A stretch of 53,351 nucleotides of DNA from Clostridia bacterium. GTDB taxonomy: Bacteria; Bacillota; Clostridia; TANB77; CAG-508. Position numbers and translations under genes: made by a program. Positions 26,707-39,000 of the stretch are shown piece by piece. Positions within the stretch are counted from its first letter, which is position 1; each line of letters starts with the position of its first letter. The notes beneath the pieces were generated by a model. It was not told where the DNA came from. It saw nothing but the letters and a program-made list of their open reading frames with translations, and searched no databases. The stretch lies in contig JAFUYJ010000022.1 of NCBI GenBank assembly GCA_017470645.1, positions 1 to 53,351 on the forward strand, read 5' to 3'.

Positions 26707-26922
26707 TTATATTTCGTAATGAAACTTTACCTCTGTGCCGTTGCTGTTGTCTACATTCACCGAACCATCGCCCAAAATTGCTAAAGCAATAATTATAATT
26801 ATGGCGATAATTATAACTGTACCTGCATTTGAATTCTTACCAGAATTCTTAGCATTGTTGTTTTCGTTATTTCCGCTGTTATTGGTGTTGATGTTGTTTT
26901 CGCCGTTGTTCTCTTTTTTCAT
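26707..26922 (-). CDS. Small Asn-rich single-pass membrane protein (module 1)
   Basis: A 71-residue protein with no family I recognise. An Asn/Gly/Lys-rich N-terminal half is followed by one hydrophobic helix (VIIIAIIIIIALAIL) and a short polar tail. The ATG start MKKENNGEN follows AAAGAGG. Its promoter, leader and terminator are near copies of those of the next gene, so the two are duplicated expression units with diverged coding parts. Confidence 0.6.
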   Translation of the reverse strand: MKKENNGENNINTNNSGNNENNNAKNSGKNSNAGTVIIIAIIIIIALAILGDGSVNVDNSNGTEVKFHYEI

Positions 26923-26976
26923 ACTAAAACCTCTTTTCAATTTATTTATCGAGATTAACCCGATATTACACTATTA

Positions 26977-27005
26977 ATTATACCACAAATTTACATAATA
27001 TGCAA
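26977..27005 (-). promoter_or_regulatory. Promoter of small membrane-protein module 1
   Basis: On the minus strand, TTGCAT (27000-27005), 17 bases, then TATAAT (26977-26982). Spacer and downstream leader (CGGGTTAATCTCG hairpin, AAATAAATTGAAAAGAGG) closely match module 2. Confidence 0.75.
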
Positions 27006-27037
27006 ATTGTATTAAAAAATTGGAAAGGAAAGAAAAT

Positions 27038-27063
27038 GCTCCCAACATATTACAGTTGGGAGC
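27038..27063 (-). terminator. Terminator of small membrane-protein module 2
   Basis: Perfect stem GCTCCCAAC (27038-27046) / GTTGGGAGC (27055-27063), followed by ATTTTCTTT on the minus strand. Confidence 0.78.
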
Positions 27064-27080
27064 TGGAAAGAGATTTTTTG

Positions 27081-27320
27081 TTATAAAAGAAATGTTGCAT
27101 ACATAGCTACTCTTGCAGCCATATTTCTCACGTTTGGATCGCCACAACCATCTGGATCAAGTAGTGTCCAAATAATCAAACCTGCAATTATAGCATATAT
27201 AATCAACATAGGGCTAACCCTCTTGGAATTGTTAGACTTACTGCTAGCATTGCCGTTGTCATTGATCTCATTGGTCTCATTGATCTCGTTGCTATTGTTG
27301 TTACCGTCTTCCTTTTTCAT
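27081..27320 (-). CDS. Small Asn-rich single-pass membrane protein (module 2)
   Basis: A 79-residue protein of unknown family. The N-terminus is Asn/Ser-rich with NEINETNEIND, followed by one membrane helix (MLIIYAIIAGLIIWTLL) and a tail with DPDGCGDPNVRNMAARVAMYATF. It shares Met-Lys-Lys-Glu start, low-complexity head and single helix with module 1. AAAGAGG precedes the ATG. The almost identical flanks point to tandem duplication. Confidence 0.6.
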   Translation of the reverse strand: MKKEDGNNNSNEINETNEINDNGNASSKSNNSKRVSPMLIIYAIIAGLIIWTLLDPDGCGDPNVRNMAARVAMYATFLL

Positions 27321-27374
27321 TTTTTAGACCTCTTTTCAATTTATTTATCGAGATTTACTCGACATTGTGTAATA

Positions 27375-27403
27375 ATTATATCACAGATTTACATAATATG
27401 CAA
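27375..27403 (-). promoter_or_regulatory. Promoter of small membrane-protein module 2
   Basis: On the minus strand, TTGCAT (27398-27403), 17 bases, TATAAT (27375-27380). The leader contains the small dyad CGAGTAAATCTCG just before the ribosome binding site, as in module 1. Confidence 0.75.
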
Positions 27404-27454
27404 GTTACGTAAAAAAACAATCTGATTTACAACCTTAAACCAGATTATTTTATA

Positions 27455-28784
27455 TTAATATCTATTTTCTAAATTAGCAAATTTCGTATAATTTCCAAGC
27501 CATGCAAGTTCTACAGTTCCTGTTGAACCAGCTCTATGTTTTGCAAGTATTACTTCTGCTACATTCTTCTTGTCTGAATCCTGATTATAATAATCATCTC
27601 TATATAAGAACATAACAATATCGGCATCTTGCTCTATTGATCCAGATTCACGAAGGTCAGAAAGCATTGGTCTATGGTCTGGTCTTTGTTCAGGAGCACG
27701 AGATAATTGTGATAGAGCTATTACGGGAACATTTATTTCCTTAGCCAAAATTTTCAATGACCTACTGATTTCTGCAATTTCTTGTTCACGGCTTCCCGCT
27801 CTTTTGTTACTTCCTTGAACAAGTTGCAAGTAGTCAATTACAACTAATCCGATGTCTTTTTCTAGCTTCATTTTTCTGCATTTTGCACGGATTTCCATTA
27901 TTGAAATACCTGGTGTATCATCTATAAAAATTTGTGCTTCAGATAAAATTCCTGATGCTTCAGCAAGTTTAGTCCAATCATCATCTTCAACTTTACCTGT
28001 TCTTACTTTATTACTATCAACAAGAGCTTCGCTACATAGAATTCTGTTTGCCATTTGCTCTTTTGACATCTCAAGACTGAATATTGCAACTGGTGTTTTA
28101 GCTCTTACTGCAGCATTTGTAGCAATATTTAATGCAAAAGCAGATTTTCCCATGGCAGGTCTTGCAGCAACTAATATAAGTTCTGAACCATGAAGTCCTG
28201 CTGTTTTATAATCTAAATCAATAAAACCTGTTGGAACACCTGTTACGTGTTGTTTTCTGTTGTATAATTCTTCCAATTCTATAAATGTATCAACTAGAAT
28301 ATCTTTCATAGAACTATATGATTTTTGAGTTCTACTCTGCATTACACCAAAAATTTTCTTTTCAGCATTATCCATCAATTCTTCAACTTCTTGTGTTGGG
28401 TCGTATCCAAGTGTTATTAATTCATTTGCTGTTCTTATCAAAGTTCTTAAAGTTGATTTTTCTTCAACAATTTTAATATATTTATCAACATTGGCCGTAG
28501 TTGGAACTTTTTCTGGTAATTCTGCTAAATATTCTAAACCTCCTACTGCCTCAAATTTTCCCATAGAAGAAAGTTCGGATTTTACAGTTATTATATCAAT
28601 TGCATCTCCTCTATTATAAAGATTCATAATAGCAGAATAAATTATTTTATTATCTTCTCTATAGAAATCTTCATCAGAAAGAGTTTCAATTGCTGCAATT
28701 ACTGCTTCTTTATCTGTTAGCATACTACCGTATAACTGCTTGTTCGGCTTCTAGATCATGTGGTGGTACTTTATTAAAATCCAT
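27455..28784 (-). CDS. dnaB: Replicative DNA helicase DnaB, read through one CGG +1 frameshift
   Basis: Hexameric helicase that unwinds DNA at the replication fork. The family N-terminus MDFNKVPPHDLEAEQAVI starts at the ATG at 28784 after AGGAAG, then meets CGG-TAG. Skipping the C gives I18-G19-S-M-L-T-D-K, the standard AEQAVIGSML motif, and a 442-residue protein of normal length. The helicase core has Walker A (ARPAMGKSAF), VVIDYLQLV and LSQLSRAPEQR. The alternative is an internal start at MLTDKEAV, but no Shine-Dalgarno lies there and conserved residues would be lost. The gene follows rplI, the usual order. Because this helicase is normally essential, the shift must be efficient if the sequence is correct. 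Confidence 0.9.
28728..28730 (-). other. CGG +1 recoding site in dnaB, followed directly by TAG
   Basis: Coding strand GTT-ATA-CGG-TAG-TAT. Skipping the C gives ATA-GGT-AGT-ATG (I-G-S-M), the family sequence. Without the shift the peptide ends at 18 or 19 residues. Confidence 0.88.
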
Positions 28785-28817
28785 TTCTTCTACTTCCTTT
28801 CATTTTATATTTAGTCG

Positions 28818-28857
28818 CTTAAAGTTGCATAGCCATAGCTGGTTATATAACTTTAAG
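28818..28857 (-). other. Hairpin between rplI and dnaB
   Basis: CTTAAAGTT (28818-28826) pairs with AACTTTAAG (28849-28857), with further pairing of ATAGCCA-type sequence inside. No long U-tract follows, so it may be an attenuator or processing site in the rplI-dnaB transcript. Confidence 0.45.
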
Positions 28858-28876
28858 TAACTAAAAAAATTTCACC

Positions 28877-29320
28877 TTACTCTTGCACATTAACCTTTAA
28901 ATTTCCAACAATTCCCTCAAACAATTTTACTTGAACATTGAAAACTCCAAGATTCTTTATTGTTTCATTTAATACTATTTTCTTTTTATCTACATCAATT
29001 TTATATTGAGCTTTCAAATTTTCTGATATTTCCTTTGATGTTACACCACCAAATATTCTTCCATTATCTCCAGCTTTAACTTTTATATTAACAGTAATAT
29101 CTTTAAACTTATCAGCTATTTCTTGTGCTTTTTCTTGTTCTACATTTCTTTTATGTTGTACAGAATCCTGTTTATTCTTTAACTTGCTCATATTCTCCGC
29201 ATTAGCTTCTACAGCTAATTTTCTTGGTAACAAAAAATTTCTTGCATATCCATCGCTAGCATTTATAACTTCATCTTTCTTTCCAACACCTTTTATATTG
29301 TCCAATAAAATAACTTTCAT
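28877..29320 (-). CDS. rplI: 50S ribosomal protein bL9
   Basis: The 147-residue L9 protein binds domain V of 23S rRNA and influences frame maintenance by the ribosome. The N-terminal motif MKVILLDNIKGVGKKDEVI and DGYARNFLLPRKLAVEA are diagnostic, followed by the long connecting helix and the C-terminal domain (AGDNGRIFGGVTSKEI). GAAAGGTGA precedes the ATG. It lies 92 bases upstream of dnaB. bL9 is known to restrain ribosome slippage in E. coli, which is notable beside a gene that needs a frameshift, but I see no unusual change in it. Confidence 0.96.
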   Translation of the reverse strand: MKVILLDNIKGVGKKDEVINASDGYARNFLLPRKLAVEANAENMSKLKNKQDSVQHKRNVEQEKAQEIADKFKDITVNIKVKAGDNGRIFGGVTSKEISENLKAQYKIDVDKKKIVLNETIKNLGVFNVQVKLFEGIVGNLKVNVQE

Positions 29321-29443
29321 AATATCACCTTTCTTCTTTTTTTCATTTGAACTATATTCTATAATATTTTTTTATAATTTTCAATACAAAACAATATAAA
29401 AAAGAAATTTAAGCTAAAACTCAAATTTCTCCTTCTTTATCAA

Positions 29444-29758
29444 CTAATCTAATTGACTTTTAAATATGTTTCTTGTTAAATCACTAATAACTGGCAATTC
29501 ATAATCTTCTTCTTGATATGCTTTAATCATTCCAATTATTAATAATACACTCATAAGTGTACTAAATAAGTATGCAACATACTTTATAACTGGGATAAAT
29601 CCAAATACCAATGTTACAGCACTAGCAGCAATTGATATTGTTATTGATTGGCATGCATTAAATTTTGTTCTGCTATCATTATCTTTAAATCCAAATAGAA
29701 CTATTAAGCCTCCAATCCATCCAAAATAAGCTATTAATCCTCTAATTTTTTGTTCCAT
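29444..29758 (-). CDS. Small DUF4870-like membrane protein
   Basis: A 104-residue protein with three probable membrane helices (LIAYFGWIGGLIVLFGF; ISIAASAVTLVFGFIPV; AYLFSTLMSVLLIIGMI). The motif FNACQSITI between helices 1 and 2 resembles the HxxQ-type motif of the DUF4870/Tic20-like group, whose function is unknown. GAGGTGA precedes the ATG. There is no obvious operon partner. Confidence 0.72.
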   Translation of the reverse strand: MEQKIRGLIAYFGWIGGLIVLFGFKDNDSRTKFNACQSITISIAASAVTLVFGFIPVIKYVAYLFSTLMSVLLIIGMIKAYQEEDYELPVISDLTRNIFKSQLD

Positions 29759-29904
29759 TATATATCACCTCATTTTATACATAATTTACTCATTAATTTT
29801 ATTATTCTTTTCATATTTTGTCAATCTTTTATATAAACTAAACTTTCGAGGCGATTTCTAAAAATATCAGGATGGTGCTTCTTGTCGAATAATGCTGGAC
29901 CTCA

Positions 29905-30061
29905 GATAAATATATTTAAACGAAGTACGAGGCGCGCAGCTTGACACGTTTTAGTATAACCGATAAAAGGAGCTCCAAGCCCGAACATTCATCGCACTTA
30001 GAACTCCTTTTATCTTATACTAAAACCGGCCAGTAAGCCTACGTAGTTAAATATACTTATC
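29905..30061. repeat. Foldback element, copy 2 of a conserved-core family
   Basis: Short AT arms GATAAATATATTTAA / TTAAATATACTTATC enclose a core. Compared with 22615-22848, the stem and bulge sequences are nearly identical and the apical loop differs completely. The right end overlaps the stop codon (30047) of the giant surface-protein gene, so its transcript would end in this structure. Confidence 0.75.
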
Positions 30062-33000
30062 TTTTCTTCTATAATAAATTTCTGTTCCCACATAAATCAA
30101 CATACAAATTCCCGCTAGCACAAAGCATGAAATAGACACAATAGTCTTCACACTTCTATTCTCACCTGTTTTAATAGATAAAATCATCAAACAAGAATCT
30201 TGGTTATCTTCTAATGATGTTTCATCGAATCCAGGAATATTTGATGTATCAGAAATTCTAGCAATATTTTCTAAGTTTCCTATAAACTTCATATTTCTAT
30301 CCCACTCTAACACTACTTCATATTCCACTGATTCACCAGGCTCAAGTTCTTTTGTTGTAATTAAATATTTTCCATATTCGAATTTCCATGCATCTGCTGT
30401 TTGGTCAGATAATTTAAATCCTACTGGAACTTGTTCAGAAATCATTGCAGTTCCTGCTATTTCTTCAGTATTTGTTACTGTTATTTTATATTTAACAGTT
30501 ATGTTTGTATTATTAACCTCAGTATTTTGAATATCTATTTTAGCAAATTTGTTATTGTTTTCATCTAGCATCTCTTTTCCATTTACATTTATACTTGTAA
30601 ATTCCTTAGTAATACTCATATTAAATAGCATTCTTCTGTACCAGTAATTTACTATAGTTTCTTCTTCAGTAACTTTTCCAGTTGCATTTTCAGGATATTT
30701 GTCTTTAAGAAGTTCATAATATGGAATTTCTTTTTCATATGTTTTATATTCATCATATTTACATCCTAATCCTAATTCACTGTCTGCAACTGATTTTTCT
30801 GTATCTACATCTAAGTAATTTGCAATAACTTTAACTGGAATTCTTTCAAACTCTACTATTACGTGTTTGTCTGATTGAACATCTTTAAAGTATGCAACTG
30901 GTAATGTTATAGAATTATCTTCGTTTAAATAATCTTCTAATTTTAATTCAATTATTTCTGTACCTGGTTGTTTGATTTTTACATATTTAATTCTATATCC
31001 ATCATCTGATGTTATTTTAATTTCTTTTGCGTTATTCTTACCTCTATTTACTGTTTCATATGGAGTTTCATCTTCTCCAGAGATTGTTCCGCCTTTTACT
31101 GATATTCTTTCTCCTTGTGATTCATCTTCATTTGGTTCATTTTCATCTTCATTTTCAGAATCTGATTCACTAGGTACTAAGTCTATAACTTTTCTATTAT
31201 CAAACTCTTCATGTTCTATTACATCTGTTGTAATTTTGAATTGTTTTGTATAATAGTAAATTACAGTAATATCTTCTTCAGTAAGTTTTCCTTCTTTATT
31301 TGTTGGTTCTGGATCTGCTGGAATATACTCTTCTATTTCTTTTCTCTCTGTTGCATAATCGTCATTTACAAATCCTTCTGTAACCTCTGTAGGTAATAAT
31401 TCTTCTTTAGTAGTACTATCTAAATATTTTACAGTTACTTTGGCAGGAATTTTTTCAAATTCTACCTTAACATGAATGTTTTCATTAACATTTGTAAAAT
31501 ATCCACTTGGCAATGTAATTGTATGATTATCTTTCTCTATATCTGCTATATTGATAGATTCATCATTTATTACTAATTGTTTAACTCTGTATCCATCATC
31601 TGGCACAATATTAATTTCTTTTTCATTATTATGTGCTTTGATAACTGTTTCATATGGAGTTTCATCTTCACCTGTAATTGAACCACCCTTAACATCTACT
31701 ACATTTCCATCTTCATCTGTTTCAGAGTGAGTAATTACATCTGTTGTGATGTAGAATTGTTTTTCATACCAATATACAATTTCTACTGAATTCTCCGTAA
31801 ATTGACCGTTTTGTGAATTTGATGTTTTCTCTACATATATAACATTTTGGCTACCTGATGGTACAGCTGGTGGTTCTGCTGGAATAAAGTCTGTAATTGT
31901 CTTTCTTGATGTTTCATAGTTTTCACCAACATACCCCTCTTTAACTTCGTCTGTAACACCTTCTATTTCAACACCTACTACCTCACCATTTTCGTTAGTT
32001 ACTTTTTCTAAATATTTTACAGTAATTCCTGCAGGTATTTTTTCATAATAGTAAATAACTTCTATTGTGTCTGCTTTCATATTTCCTGTTGCATTTGAAG
32101 GGGTGATGTTTCCATCTGGATCTTCAACTGCTCTATAATTAGAAATATTCTTTCTTGTAGTTGTATATTCTTGGCTTTCGTATCCATCTAATTCATCCTC
32201 TGTTGCTAAAGCGTTATCTGTGTATCCTTCTTCTGTTTTTTCAAAATATTTAATAATAACATTTGTTGTCTTTCTAAATTCAACTTCTACATGTTTATCT
32301 GCAGACATTGATTCAAAATATCCAACTGGAATTGTTACAATTTCTTTTCCATCAGTATCTGTACCTTTGTAAGGCTCATAATCCAATGTTCTTGTTACAT
32401 TATCAGCTTTATCTAAAATTGTAACTTTAACAATTTCATATCCATCATCTGATTTTATTTTTATTTCTTTTGTACTATCATTTCCGTTTAATACTTTTTC
32501 ATATGATGGTAATGAATCACCTGAAATTGTACCACCTTTTACATTTTGTAATACTGTTCCATCAACGTATTCTTCAGAGTGTGTATTTACTTTTGTTGTT
32601 ATATTATATTGGCTTATATAATATACGTTTATTATGTTTTCATTTGGATCATCACTTATTGTAATTGAAAAATCTTGTCCATCAACTAAAACATAATGTT
32701 TATCATTTTTATCTTTTTCTGCATCAGGTGTTTTTGTTATAACTTCTTGATATTCAGCTTCATCACGTTCTGTTTCTGTGTCATCTAATACTCCATCATA
32801 ATAATATTTTACAGTATAATTGAAGTCATCTTTTACATAGTAAACTTTAATAATATTATTATCTGGATTTTCTGTAATAGTTAATTCTAATTGATTTTGT
32901 TCATTTACAGGTTCTACCTTGTCTAATCTGTATCCAGTTATTACTTTATCTGTATAATTTATGATTTTGTCTTGATACTCTGCAGTGAAAGAATCTGTTT

Positions 33001-36000
33001 TTGTATCATCTTTTACATTATCATAGTAGTATTCTACAGAATAACTATAATCATCTAATACATAATAAATCTTCATTACATTTGCTTCACTATTTTCTGT
33101 TACTGTTAAAGGTTTATTTTCTGTTTTTTCAAATTTATAACCTGTTTTTACTTTATCCTCGTAATTATCTATTACAGAGTGATATTTTGCTGTTGCTGTT
33201 TCAGTAGCATCATCATCTTTTTGATATTGCTCTTCTTCACCTTTTACTTCATAATAATATTCAATTGAATATTCATAATTTTTGTAATCATAGTAATAAT
33301 ATACATTTTGCGTATTATTAGTATAAACACCACTTGTTTTTTCTGAAGTTCCTACAACTTCATATATGCTTGCAGCATCGCTGCTTGCATCTGATCCAAA
33401 TACTTCTCCAATGTAGTCGTGTTTTGTTTCATTTTCAACTACTCCACCGTTTTGAGCTGGTACTTTTACCGCTGGAGTACCATATTCTTCACCAGTTCCT
33501 ACTAAATAGTGATGTACAACTACTGTTCCTAACACTGGTTCAAACTCTACTATAATCCTTTTATCTTCATTAACATTATTAAATTTAGTAAGTATTACAC
33601 CATTTCCGTTTTGTGTATATGTTATTTCTGCATCCTGTACAGCATTTTCACCGTAAATAATTATTGGCTCTGATGCTTCTCCTGCATCATTTGAACTTAC
33701 TAATGTAATAGATTTTATAGTATAGTTTTCATCTGGAGTTATTATTATATCTTTTGTTGAATTTTCACCTTGTTCAACTGTTTCTGTTGTGTATGTTGTA
33801 TCAGTTGATTCTTCTATTTTTCCTCCTGCTACTTCGACTGGAATTTTAGTGTTTGTGTTACTATCAAATCTATTTTCTGTATGCGTTTTAACTTCAGCAT
33901 CTATATTATATTGTTTTAATCTGTAGTAGTATGATACCTCTGAATCTTTTGTGTAATTTAAAGTATCATTAATAGTGTTTGTTTCTGAAACTGAAGATCT
34001 TACTCTTACAAAATTATAATTTTGTAATAAGTTTTGATAGTCTTCATTTTCTTTAATTTCGTATGTACCATTAGCTGAAACTACGTATGATCCATCATCT
34101 TCAAATGTTACTTGTGACTCTACTGGAGCATCTTGTTTATCTTCAACCAATCTTTCTTGTGTTCCATCTAAGTAATGGTGGATTGTTAAGTTGATTGGTT
34201 CTGTTTCGTAGTAATAGTTTACCTCTATTGGCTCTTCTTCATATGTTCCTGTTGCATTTGCAGGAATTACATAATCCTCTGAAGCATCTTTTTCAAGTGA
34301 CAATGATGTTAAATTAATACGAGGTGCTGTTGTGTATTTCTTTCCTATTTTATTTTTATATAATTCATCTTCTGCAACCTTATTATCAGTATATGTTCCA
34401 TCTGACTCTTTTAAATAGTGGTGTACTAAAACTGCTGATGCTTTTGTATTTTCGAATACTATTTTTGTTGAGCTTTCCCTATTTTCCATTTCAGTTACCA
34501 TATTTAAGTATGGATATGTGTTTTGTGCAAACGACCAATCTGCCATTGTAATAGCATCTACAGTTGGTTTGTTTGCATTTAATAAGTTTGCAAAATCTTG
34601 AGTTTTCATTTCTTCTTCTGTCATTCCTACAAGTATACCTTCAGAGTCTGTTACACCTGGAATACCAAATTCTATATTATCATTTAAGTAATAACAGTTT
34701 TTGTATTCTCCGCTAATCTGTGCAGCAATTCCATACACACCATTTCCTGTTAAGTTTCCTGTGTTATAACAGTTAAGAACTTTACTGTTAGCATCTGCTG
34801 AAACAACTATACCTACAACTACAGCAGAATTTCCTGTGGACGTAATATCTCCTGTGTTATAGCAATTTGCAATTGTACTATTTATGGCCGTAACTCCTAT
34901 TATTCCACCTACGTTAATATTTGTAGAAATTGTCCCTTTATTATAGCAATTAATAACTTTTGAATTAGTTAGTGTATTTCCTATTATTCCGCCAGCGCCA
35001 CTTGTTCCTGTAAGAACACCCGTATTATAGCAATTTACAACAGTTCCATTTTGTGCTGTTAATCCAACTATACCACCTGCAATAGGGGCATTTATTGTTA
35101 CAGTATTGTAACAATTACTTATTTCTCCACCATTTAATTGTGATGTAATACCACCTGCTGGTCTTACACTATTAATTGTTCCTCCTACAATTCCCAGATT
35201 ACAAACTTTACCAGTAACTACATCAAATAAACCTCCCCAGCTTGGTCCAGGAACATTTTCGTAGATATTTCTTATTGTATTTCCATTACCATTAAATGTA
35301 CCTGCAAACTCAGCAAATGGTTTAAATCCTGTACCAGATGTAGATGTAAGTTGTTCTTTTATTCCTACATTTTCTCCCACTCCACATAAATTTCCATATT
35401 CTGTACTTGTTGGATCTCTATATGAATTATCATCATTAAAGTCTAAGTCTCTTGATAATGTTATAGTTCTTCCTTCAAATTTTTCGCCATTACTACATTC
35501 TAATGATAAATCCACTAAATCTTCAATATAATTTATTGAAATATCACCAATTTTGAAATATCTAATTCTATCCTCATATTTTTCTGGCAGATAGTATTCA
35601 GGAGCAGCTTCTATTTCTACTGCTTTGTAATCTCCTCCACGTAATGATGCCTCAATTTTTCCGTTTTCATCTGTCGTTAATACATATCTTCCTTCACTGT
35701 CTTTTATTCCAACATATCCTCCTGACCTATCTCTTGCATAGTCTACTTCATTTTTCTCAGAATCAATTTCATATATTACGAATTTAGTATTTGGAATTGG
35801 TTCATTTGAGATACTATCTATTTTTGTAATAACAGTATTTTTCATTCTTGTTTCATATAGAACTACTATATGTTTGTCTTCCTTGACATCTGTAAAATAA
35901 TTTGCTGGAATTGTATATGTTCCATCAGGATTTACTGTATATGGAATGTTTTCTCCATTTACAGTTATATTGTAAATAGAATAATTTTCTTTAGGTGTCA

Positions 36001-39000
36001 TAGTTATTGTTTTAGTGTTATTATTTCCATATACAATTGCTTCGTAAGGTTCTTCACCTTCACCTGTTATTGTACCACCTTTTATTCCACTCACACTGGC
36101 CACTTCTGTTGTTACATTAAATCTTTTTGCTGTATTTTTAACTTCAATTTCTGTACTACTTGAGATATCTGCTGGAATTCCCTCTAGTAGTTTTGGATAT
36201 TTATTTGAAATAGATATCCATACGTTATCTTTATTTAATAGGTTATATAATTCTTTTGATTTTAGTTGTTCATCTGTTTTTGCTACTCCTAGGTTGTTTA
36301 TTTCTCCTCCTGAGATTGTTATGGTATCTAAGTAGAATGATCTTGTTGCTGTGTTTGCGCTGTTTCCTGTGTTATTATTTCCTATTATTCCGCCGGTTTT
36401 ATATTCAAGTTTTGTATAATTTGAAAAATTTGCACCTGTATTACTTTTTACATTGTACTTGGTTATAATATTTCCCGTATTATATACATTTGTTGTTGAA
36501 CCTGAACCTGTTATCCCACCAACATAATCATAACAGTAAGTCGCACTTGGTCCAACTGTTAAAGACGAATTCTGTTTTATATTTCCATTATTATAACAAT
36601 TTGTTACCTGACCTGACCCAGAAATTCCTCCTATATATTGTTCTACTTTTTGTCCACTAGTAACATAATTTTTATAATCGCCTATACAACTTATATTACC
36701 TATATTATAACAACTTGTAACTTTTCCTATTGCGGTAATTCCACCTTCGTATAACAGAAATGTATCATAAATATTGTTATTAACATTATATTTTACATCT
36801 ACTTTTCCTTCATTATAGCAATTTTTTGCTTCCTCACATCCTGCACTTATTCCACCTATATATATTTTAAAGAATCCATTAAGATTAATATCGTAATTCA
36901 ATTGAGCTAATAAGTTTCCTTTGTTGTATGAATTATTTATTTTTACTGCCTGAGGCTTATCATCATAGCACCCTGACACAATTCCACCCATGCAGATATT
37001 TCCATAATAATTATTCTTAATTACTGTAATGTCACCTTCATTATAACAATTGTCAACTGTTACATTACTAGCAGAACATATTATACCTCCTGCTGTTTCA
37101 GCTCCTGATTGCCCTGACACCACTGTAGCAACTTTAATAGTACCTTTGTTGTAGCAATTTTCTATCTTCGCTTTTCCTCCTGTTGCAACAATACCTCCTA
37201 CACATGGAAATCCTCCTTCAACGTCTATATTTCCAATGTTATAGCAGTTTCTTATGATAGCTATACTAGCATTACTTTGATCGGTATTTCCTACAATTCC
37301 TCCAAAATAATAAGCATTATTCATACCATAGTAACCTGATTTTTTACCCGTAATATTCCCTTCATTTACACAATTAATTATTTTTGGACTATCTCCTACA
37401 AGTGCTCCTACAATTCCTCCAAAACTTGAGCATTCTGGTTTAAGATTGGCTTTATTCGTACAATCTTTTACTATATTTGCAAGGCCTACTACACCACCAA
37501 AGTAAAGACCACCGCTAGATTCAATATTAAAATCAACATTTGCCGTACAATTGATAACCGCTTTAGCTTCAAATGCTATACCACCTGCACCCATATAAGT
37601 AGATGATTTCATTTTTCCCGAAACATTTAAATTCATAATTACAGAATTTTCTACTTCTCCAAAAAGACCTATTCCACTTGCAGACCTATTTATATAAATA
37701 TTGTCAACACTATTACCTTGTCCGTCAATTAGAGCTACCCAATCAATAATAGGATTAAATCCTGGTCCTTCCGGATCAGTTAATTCTTCCATTAATGGTT
37801 CTTCTATATTATCTTCATCGTAATCATAACTTGTATCTTGCCAATTTCTATATGAATTTTTATCGTTGAAATCTAGCGAATTTTTGAAAACGATTTTTGA
37901 AGTACCATTTAAATAACAGCTTGGATAACCGTTTTCTTCAAATTTTCCACCAAAGTTTTCTGAATCCAATGCGATCAAATCTTCAATATATTCAATTTCA
38001 ATTACACGTTCAATTGCAGACTCATCAAAATAGCTTTCCTCTTCCTCTTCATCCTCAGAACTTCCCGTATCCTCAACCTTGAAAATTTCACCTTCGTCAC
38101 TTTCTTGATATCCTTCAGGGAATCCAACTTCTCTTATTTGGTATGTTCCACCTCTTAAAGGAAGAGTTATTTCTCCATTTTCATCTGTTGTAACTATATA
38201 TTCATCATTTTCATTTTTTACGCCAACATAATCATCATTTATATCTTTAGCAAAATCTACAACTTTTCCATCTGCATCTAATTCATAAATAACAAACTTT
38301 GCATTTGCAAGTAATGCTCCTGATTGTGAATCTACTTTTGTTAATTTAAATAATGGTTTATCTTCAATAATAAATTTAAATGTATTTCCTTCTTTTACAA
38401 CTTCTTTTAAAGTTTTCAAGTTGTCTTTATTGTCTATTTCAATACTTACTTCATTAGTAGCTGCATCTAATTTTGCTCTAAATCTAATTTGTTCTGCGTT
38501 GTTTGAATATCCTTGTGGTGCTTTTGTTTCTTGTAATACATAATATCCTGTTATATATTTTCCATCTATAAATTGATATAGATTTGGAATTTGTAATACT
38601 TCATCTTCTGTTGTTGTATATTCTTTTAGAGTTGTATCATCTTCACTTAATAATGTAAATTTTGCTCCTCCAAGCTTTTTCATTTCTGCAATTGTTTCTT
38701 CTTTTGCATTTTCTTTTACTTTTACAACTTCAAGATCAAAAGTTGGTATTTTTTCATTTTTCAAATTAACTTCTACCATTGTTTGAGCAGCAGACTCTGC
38801 TTCATTTATTTCTTTTAAAGTTAAATCTGAATCTGCACCAACAAACTCATATGTTCCATCTGCTTTTCTGTTTAAACTAAATACTTTTGGTTCACTGAAA
38901 ACATAGTATCCTTCTGCACTTAGTTCTGTTAGAGTATATCTTTCATTTGGATATAATCCTGATATTTCTAATATTCCATTTTCATTTGTTCTATAAGGAA

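Noticed and set aside
28724..28784. dnaB starting at the internal ATG (MLTDKEAV)
   Set aside because: The upstream sequence encodes the exact family N-terminus and has the only ribosome binding site; the internal start would drop conserved residues.
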